Part shown: positions 4,795 through 7,992 of the stretch, piece by piece
Layout: the number at the start of each line of letters is the position of its first letter
Position numbering within the stretch: position 1 is the stretch's first letter
Source: an uncultured Collinsella sp.
GTDB lineage: Bacteria > Actinomycetota > Coriobacteriia > Coriobacteriales > Coriobacteriaceae
Assembly (NCBI GenBank): GCA_902496335.1
Contig: CABVAO010000063.1
Coordinates: 1-7,992, forward strand
DNA length: 7,992 bases
Direction: 5' to 3'
Program-made: the position numbers and the translations under genes
Notes under the pieces: model-generated
The model's input: the letters and a program-made list of their open reading frames with translations, nothing else
The model's database searches: none
What the model was told of the DNA's origin: nothing

Positions 4795-6622
4795 GATGCT
4801 CAAATTGCCGGTCTTGGACGTCGATGGCGAAAAGCTCGGCGTGGTCAACGATTTTGGCATTGCTACCGGCGAAGTTTTTCCGCACGTGACGTCGCTCGCG
4901 TTCCGCGGACCCGGCAAGACGCCGTTTATGATCAGCTGGCGCAAATGGGTCGACCGTATCGACGAGACGGGCGTACACCTTAAGACGTCGGCCACCGAAA
5001 TCCGTTTTTCGTACCTGCAGCCGACCGAACTCCTGCTTGCCCGCGACGTGCTCAACAAGCAGATTGTCGACACGCAGGGCATGAAGGTCGTGCGCGTAAA
5101 CGACATCAAGTTTTCCATGTCGGGCGAAAACCAGCTGCGCCTGCTGGGCGCCGAGGTCGGTGCTCGCGGTCTGCTACGCGCCATCAGCCCCGCGCTCGAG
5201 CATATCGTCGAAGGCTTTATGAAGCACCTGGGCAAGCCGCTCAGTGAGGACATCATCGCTTGGTCCTACATGGACCTGCTCGATCGCTCGACCAAGAACA
5301 TTCAACTCTCGGTGTCGCATAAGACGCTCGGCGAGCTGCACCCTGCCGACATCGCCGACATTATCGAGCAGCTCGACCCGCGCCTGCGTGCGCAGGTGTT
5401 TGCACAGCTCGATACTGCCCAGGCCGCCGAGGCCATCTCGGAGTTCGATGACGACGAGCTTATGACCGAGATGCTCGAGGGTCTGTCCGACACGGACGCA
5501 TCGTCGATGCTGGCCATGATGGACCCGGACGACGCCGCCGACCTGATCGACGAGCTCGATTACGAGAAGGCCGAGAAGCTCCTGCGCCTGATGGGCGTCA
5601 AGGAGGAGAAGGCGATTCGTAACCTGCTGGGCTATGAGGACAACACCGCCGGCCGCATCATGACCTCGGAGTTTGTCTCGCTGCCCGCCACGGCGACGGT
5701 CGGCGATGCCATCGAGGCGATTCGCAAACTCGATGAGGACTTCGAGAGCGTCTACTACGTCTATACCGAGGATCCGAGCGGCATGCTGACCGGCGTGCTT
5801 TCGCTGCGCACGCTGATCGTAGCCGACCGCGACGCCACGCTGGGTCAGCTGGCCTATCGCGACCTGGTCTATGTGTCGCCCGACGAGGACCAGGAAGACG
5901 TGACGGACGAGATGACCAAGTACGACCTGGTTGCCATCCCTGTCTGCGACGAGAACCGTCATATCCTGGGTATCGTGACCTTCGACGACGCCATGGACGT
6001 TATCGCCGAGGAGCATCAGGAGGACCTGCAGATCGCCGGTGTCGGCTCGGGCGATAGCGCGTCGGACGACTCGACGAACGTGCTCAGCTGGTTCGTGCAT
6101 CGTCAGTACTGGGTCGTCGTGTGGGGCATCGCCTCGTGCATTATGGCGACGGTGCTGGGGACGGCGCTGGGCTCCGCGCATCTGGTGGTGTTCCCCATGT
6201 GCGCCATGCCGCTCGTGCTGCTGGCTGCCTCGCGCATGGTGTCGTTCGTCAAGAACTACTTCTTGGAGTATGACGGTCACGACGACGAGCCCAAGCCATA
6301 TCTGGGGTTCTTCTTCCAGAGCACGGGCATGGGCCTGATTCTGTCACTCGTGACCTATCTGTGCGCCCAGCTGGTGCGCACCGCCGCGTTTCCCGATGCG
6401 CCCATGTTTGAGGAGCAGCTCTTTACCGGCTGCTTTAATATCGCTGCCATCATTTGCCTGGTTGGCAACATGAGCGCCGTGATTTACCTGATGGTGCTGT
6501 TCTGGCGTGACGAGCATGACCTCAACACGTCGGGCACCGCCATGAACGTTATTGCCGTCATGATCTCGTGCATAGCGTACTGCGCCGCTGCGGTGCTGCT
6601 CACCATGTCGGTCATGGGTTAG
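4778..6622 (+). CDS. MgtE-like protein: PRC-barrel, MgtE_N, CBS pair, five-helix membrane domain
   Basis: 614 residues from TTG at 4778, with GGGGAG (4767-4772) five bases upstream. A stop at 4763 blocks earlier starts, and YLSE...PV matches the usual start of PRC-barrel/MgtE proteins; ATG 4796 is the alternative. Domains: two PRC-barrel-like repeats (about 1-80 and 86-140); MgtE_N helical repeats (about 185-290: LHPADIADIIEQLDP, MDPDDAADLIDEL); CBS1 from AGRIMT (291) to about 350; CBS2 about 362-412 (YDLVAIPVCDENRHILGIV). About five membrane helices follow at 443-465, 470-492, 509-533, 550-575 and 586-608. In MgtE, the cytosolic domains sense Mg2+ and gate the channel. Here the pore region lacks the GGNAGTQ-type segment and the Mg2+-selecting Asp of the last helix (SGTAMNVIAV instead of SGPFVTTLxD). 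It may therefore be a sensor or regulator of the Nramp-like transporter encoded eight bases downstream, or a diverged channel. Confidence 0.88.
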   Translation: MNYLSEMLKLPVLDVDGEKLGVVNDFGIATGEVFPHVTSLAFRGPGKTPFMISWRKWVDRIDETGVHLKTSATEIRFSYLQPTELLLARDVLNKQIVDTQGMKVVRVNDIKFSMSGENQLRLLGAEVGARGLLRAISPALEHIVEGFMKHLGKPLSEDIIAWSYMDLLDRSTKNIQLSVSHKTLGELHPADIADIIEQLDPRLRAQVFAQLDTAQAAEAISEFDDDELMTEMLEGLSDTDASSMLAMMDPDDAADLIDELDYEKAEKLLRLMGVKEEKAIRNLLGYEDNTAGRIMTSEFVSLPATATVGDAIEAIRKLDEDFESVYYVYTEDPSGMLTGVLSLRTLIVADRDATLGQLAYRDLVYVSPDEDQEDVTDEMTKYDLVAIPVCDENRHILGIVTFDDAMDVIAEEHQEDLQIAGVGSGDSASDDSTNVLSWFVHRQYWVVVWGIASCIMATVLGTALGSAHLVVFPMCAMPLVLLAASRMVSFVKNYFLEYDGHDDEPKPYLGFFFQSTGMGLILSLVTYLCAQLVRTAAFPDAPMFEEQLFTGCFNIAAIICLVGNMSAVIYLMVLFWRDEHDLNTSGTAMNVIAVMISCIAYCAAAVLLTMSVMG

Positions 6623-6630
6623 GTGGTCGC

Positions 6631-7956
6631 GTGCAAAATACCAAGCAAAAGTCGGGCACCAAGCAAAAGTTGACCATCGCGGCCATCTTTGGCGCTATGG
6701 GCCCCGGTCTGCTGGCGGCGCTTTCGGGCAATGACGCCGGCGGCATTGCAACGTATTCCAGTGCGGGCGCCAGCTATGGCTACAAGATGCTCTGGATGCT
6801 TCCCGTCATGACTGTGCTGCTCATCGTGACGCAGGAGACCGCGGCGCGCTGCGGCTGCGTCACGGGCGTCATGACCGTGCTGCTCATCGTGACGCAGGAG
6901 ACCGCGGCGCGCTGCGGCTGCGTCACGGGCAAGGGCCTGGCATCGCTCATTCGCGAGCGCTTTGGCGTGCGCAAGAGTGTACTTGCTATGGCGGCGCTGT
7001 TGATCGCCAACACGGCTGTGACCATTTCGGAGTTTGCGGGCATCGCCAGCGGCCTTGCTCTCTTTGGCGTGCCGGCGAGCATCTCGGTGCCGTTGGTGGC
7101 GCTGCTGGTGTGGATGCTTACCATGTCGGGTAGTTTCCAGCGCATCGAGAAGATTCTGCTGCTGGTGAGCTGCGTGTTCGTGACCTATATTGTCGCCGCG
7201 TTTATGGCTGGCCCCAACTGGGGTGAGGTCGCGGTCGACCTGGTCGTGCCTAACATTCAAAATGACCCCAGCTACGTGTCGCTCGTGGTCGCAACGATCG
7301 GTACCACCATCGCGCCGTGGATGATTTTCTTGGCGCAGAACAACGTGGTCGATAAGAACGCGGGCGAGGACGATATCGTGCTGCAGCGCATCGATACTGT
7401 GAGCGGCTCGATCGCTGCTGATATCATTGCCGGTTTTATTATCATCACGACCGGTACGGTGTTGTTCCCGGCGGGTATTCAGATTAGCGATGCCGCCGAT
7501 GCTGCCCGCGCGCTGGAGCCTATTGCGGGTCAGTGGTCCACGGTACTGTTTGCCTCGGGCCTGGTCGCGGCGAGCTTCTTGGCCGCCTGCGTGCTACCGG
7601 GCGTTACGTCGAGCGCTATCTGCGAGGCATTTGGCTGGGAGCGCGGTGCCGACCGCAGCTGGGACGAGGCCCCGGTTTACCGCGGCATCATTACGGCCAT
7701 CATCGGTATCTCTGCCGTGCTGGTGCTTATGCCCGGCGTTGATCTGTTCCAGATTATGATGACCTCGCAGGTCATCAATGGCGTGCTGCTGCCTGTAGTC
7801 TTGGTATTCCAGGTGGTTATCGCGGCGGATCGCCACATTATGGGTGCCAACCGCAACGGCCGTGTGTGGAACGTGCTCACTTGGGCGACTATCGCCGTGA
7901 TTACGGTGCTGACAGTCGTCATGTTTGTGCTGCAAGCGATGGGCTACAGCGCTTAA
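6631..7956 (+). CDS. Nramp-related magnesium transporter (NRMT-like), with internal duplication
   Basis: 441 residues from GTG at 6631, with AGGTGG (6621-6626) upstream, eight bases after the MgtE-like stop; the ATG at 6568 would overlap that gene deeply and adds an unconserved N-terminus. The protein is an SLC11/Nramp-fold permease with about 11 membrane segments. Helix 1, GPGLLAALSGNDAGGIATY, carries D35-A-G-G38 where Mn/Fe Nramps have DPGN. Helix 6, GTTIAPWMIFLAQ, has Ala228 where they have the metal-binding Met of MPHN. Loss of that Asn and Met is the mark of Nramp-related Mg2+ transporters, known from Clostridium and Eggerthella, so Mg2+ uptake is more likely than Mn2+ or Fe2+. Residues 59-79 are repeated exactly at 80-100, doubling helix 2; without the copy the length (420) fits the family. 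Transport in this allele may be impaired or altered. Confidence 0.9.
   Translation: MQNTKQKSGTKQKLTIAAIFGAMGPGLLAALSGNDAGGIATYSSAGASYGYKMLWMLPVMTVLLIVTQETAARCGCVTGVMTVLLIVTQETAARCGCVTGKGLASLIRERFGVRKSVLAMAALLIANTAVTISEFAGIASGLALFGVPASISVPLVALLVWMLTMSGSFQRIEKILLLVSCVFVTYIVAAFMAGPNWGEVAVDLVVPNIQNDPSYVSLVVATIGTTIAPWMIFLAQNNVVDKNAGEDDIVLQRIDTVSGSIAADIIAGFIIITTGTVLFPAGIQISDAADAARALEPIAGQWSTVLFASGLVAASFLAACVLPGVTSSAICEAFGWERGADRSWDEAPVYRGIITAIIGISAVLVLMPGVDLFQIMMTSQVINGVLLPVVLVFQVVIAADRHIMGANRNGRVWNVLTWATIAVITVLTVVMFVLQAMGYSA
6805..6930 (+). repeat. 63-base in-frame tandem duplication inside the Nramp-like gene
   Basis: Copy 1 (6805-6867) and copy 2 (6868-6930) differ at one position only: ACT at 6811-6813 versus ACC at 6874-6876, both Thr. 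Each copy encodes 21 residues, VMTVLLIVTQ...CVTG, corresponding to helix 2 and its cytosolic end. Nramp proteins have this segment once, between the GYxxLW and the TGKxLA regions. The near-identity points to a recent event, and the frame is preserved. Confidence 0.97.
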
Positions 7957-7992
7957 CGCCCACTTTTGCTTCCGAACAGGCCGCAGCGATGG

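Noticed and set aside
4484..4978. Minus-strand open frame covering the non-coding gap before the MgtE-like gene
   Set aside because: It has no recognisable domain and runs into the start of the MgtE-like gene. The gap is better explained by a promoter and leader RNA reading the other way.
5174..6280. 368-codon open frame on the minus strand
   Set aside because: It is antisense to the clearly conserved MgtE-like gene, with no domain and a composition rich in His, Arg, Val and Gln typical of a shadow frame.
6568..6630. Earlier ATG start for the Nramp-like gene
   Set aside because: It would overlap the MgtE-like gene by 55 bases and add an unconserved Arg/His-rich stretch before the normal Nramp N-terminus. 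GTG 6631 with AGGTGG upstream fits better.
7930..7975. Possible terminator after the Nramp-like gene (GGGC...GCCC then ACTTTTGCTT)
   Set aside because: Only four base pairs with a 13-base loop and a broken T-run, which is too weak to call; the window ends before more can be seen.

Overview
The window is GC-rich, Actinobacteria-like DNA, tightly packed with genes all on the + strand. Codon use, gene content and a close match to the Mg2+-type Nramp transporters known from Eggerthella suggest a Coriobacteriia gut bacterium, most likely Collinsella or a relative. This taxon call is inference from protein resemblance, not a database result. There are no tRNA or rRNA genes, CRISPR arrays or insertion sequences.

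Layout. (1) 1-831 is the 3' part of a CorC/HlyC (CNNM-like) CBS-domain protein whose membrane domain lies off the left edge. (2) 856-1689, probably in the same transcript, is a stand-alone protein resembling the N-terminal domain of cyanophycin synthetase, with a long acidic tail. (3) A clear -10 box (1769-1774) and a short leader with a hairpin touching the ribosome site precede a two-gene unit: a YtxH-type small membrane protein (1826-2215) and a PRC-barrel protein (2215-2970) that overlaps it by one base. A strong hairpin (2992-3021) closes this unit. (4) 3043-4449 is a membrane-anchored NodB-fold (polysaccharide deacetylase-like) protein whose metal-binding and catalytic histidines are all replaced, so it is probably a pseudoenzyme. 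(5) 4450-4777 is a 328-base non-coding stretch. It holds a perfect inverted repeat starting at the previous stop codon, an extended -10 promoter, a roughly 200-base leader that can fold into two mutually exclusive structures, and a possible 9-codon leader peptide. (6) 4778-6622 is a PRC-barrel / MgtE_N / CBS / five-helix membrane protein related to MgtE. (7) 6631-7956, eight bases later, is an Nramp-fold transporter with the altered metal site of Nramp-related Mg2+ transporters (NRMT). The last 36 bases show no supported feature.

Working together: the last two genes look like a magnesium uptake module. The Nramp-like protein would be the permease, and the MgtE-like protein, which has the Mg2+-sensing cytosolic domains but a diverged pore region, would be a sensor, partner or second transporter. 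The structured leader would control both. The CorC/CNNM-like protein at the left edge belongs to a family also linked to Mg2+ movement, but nothing in the window ties it to the module.

The two sharpest oddities are a 63-base in-frame tandem duplication (62 of 63 bases identical) that doubles one transmembrane stretch of the Nramp-like transporter, and the unassigned leader RNA upstream of the MgtE-like gene.
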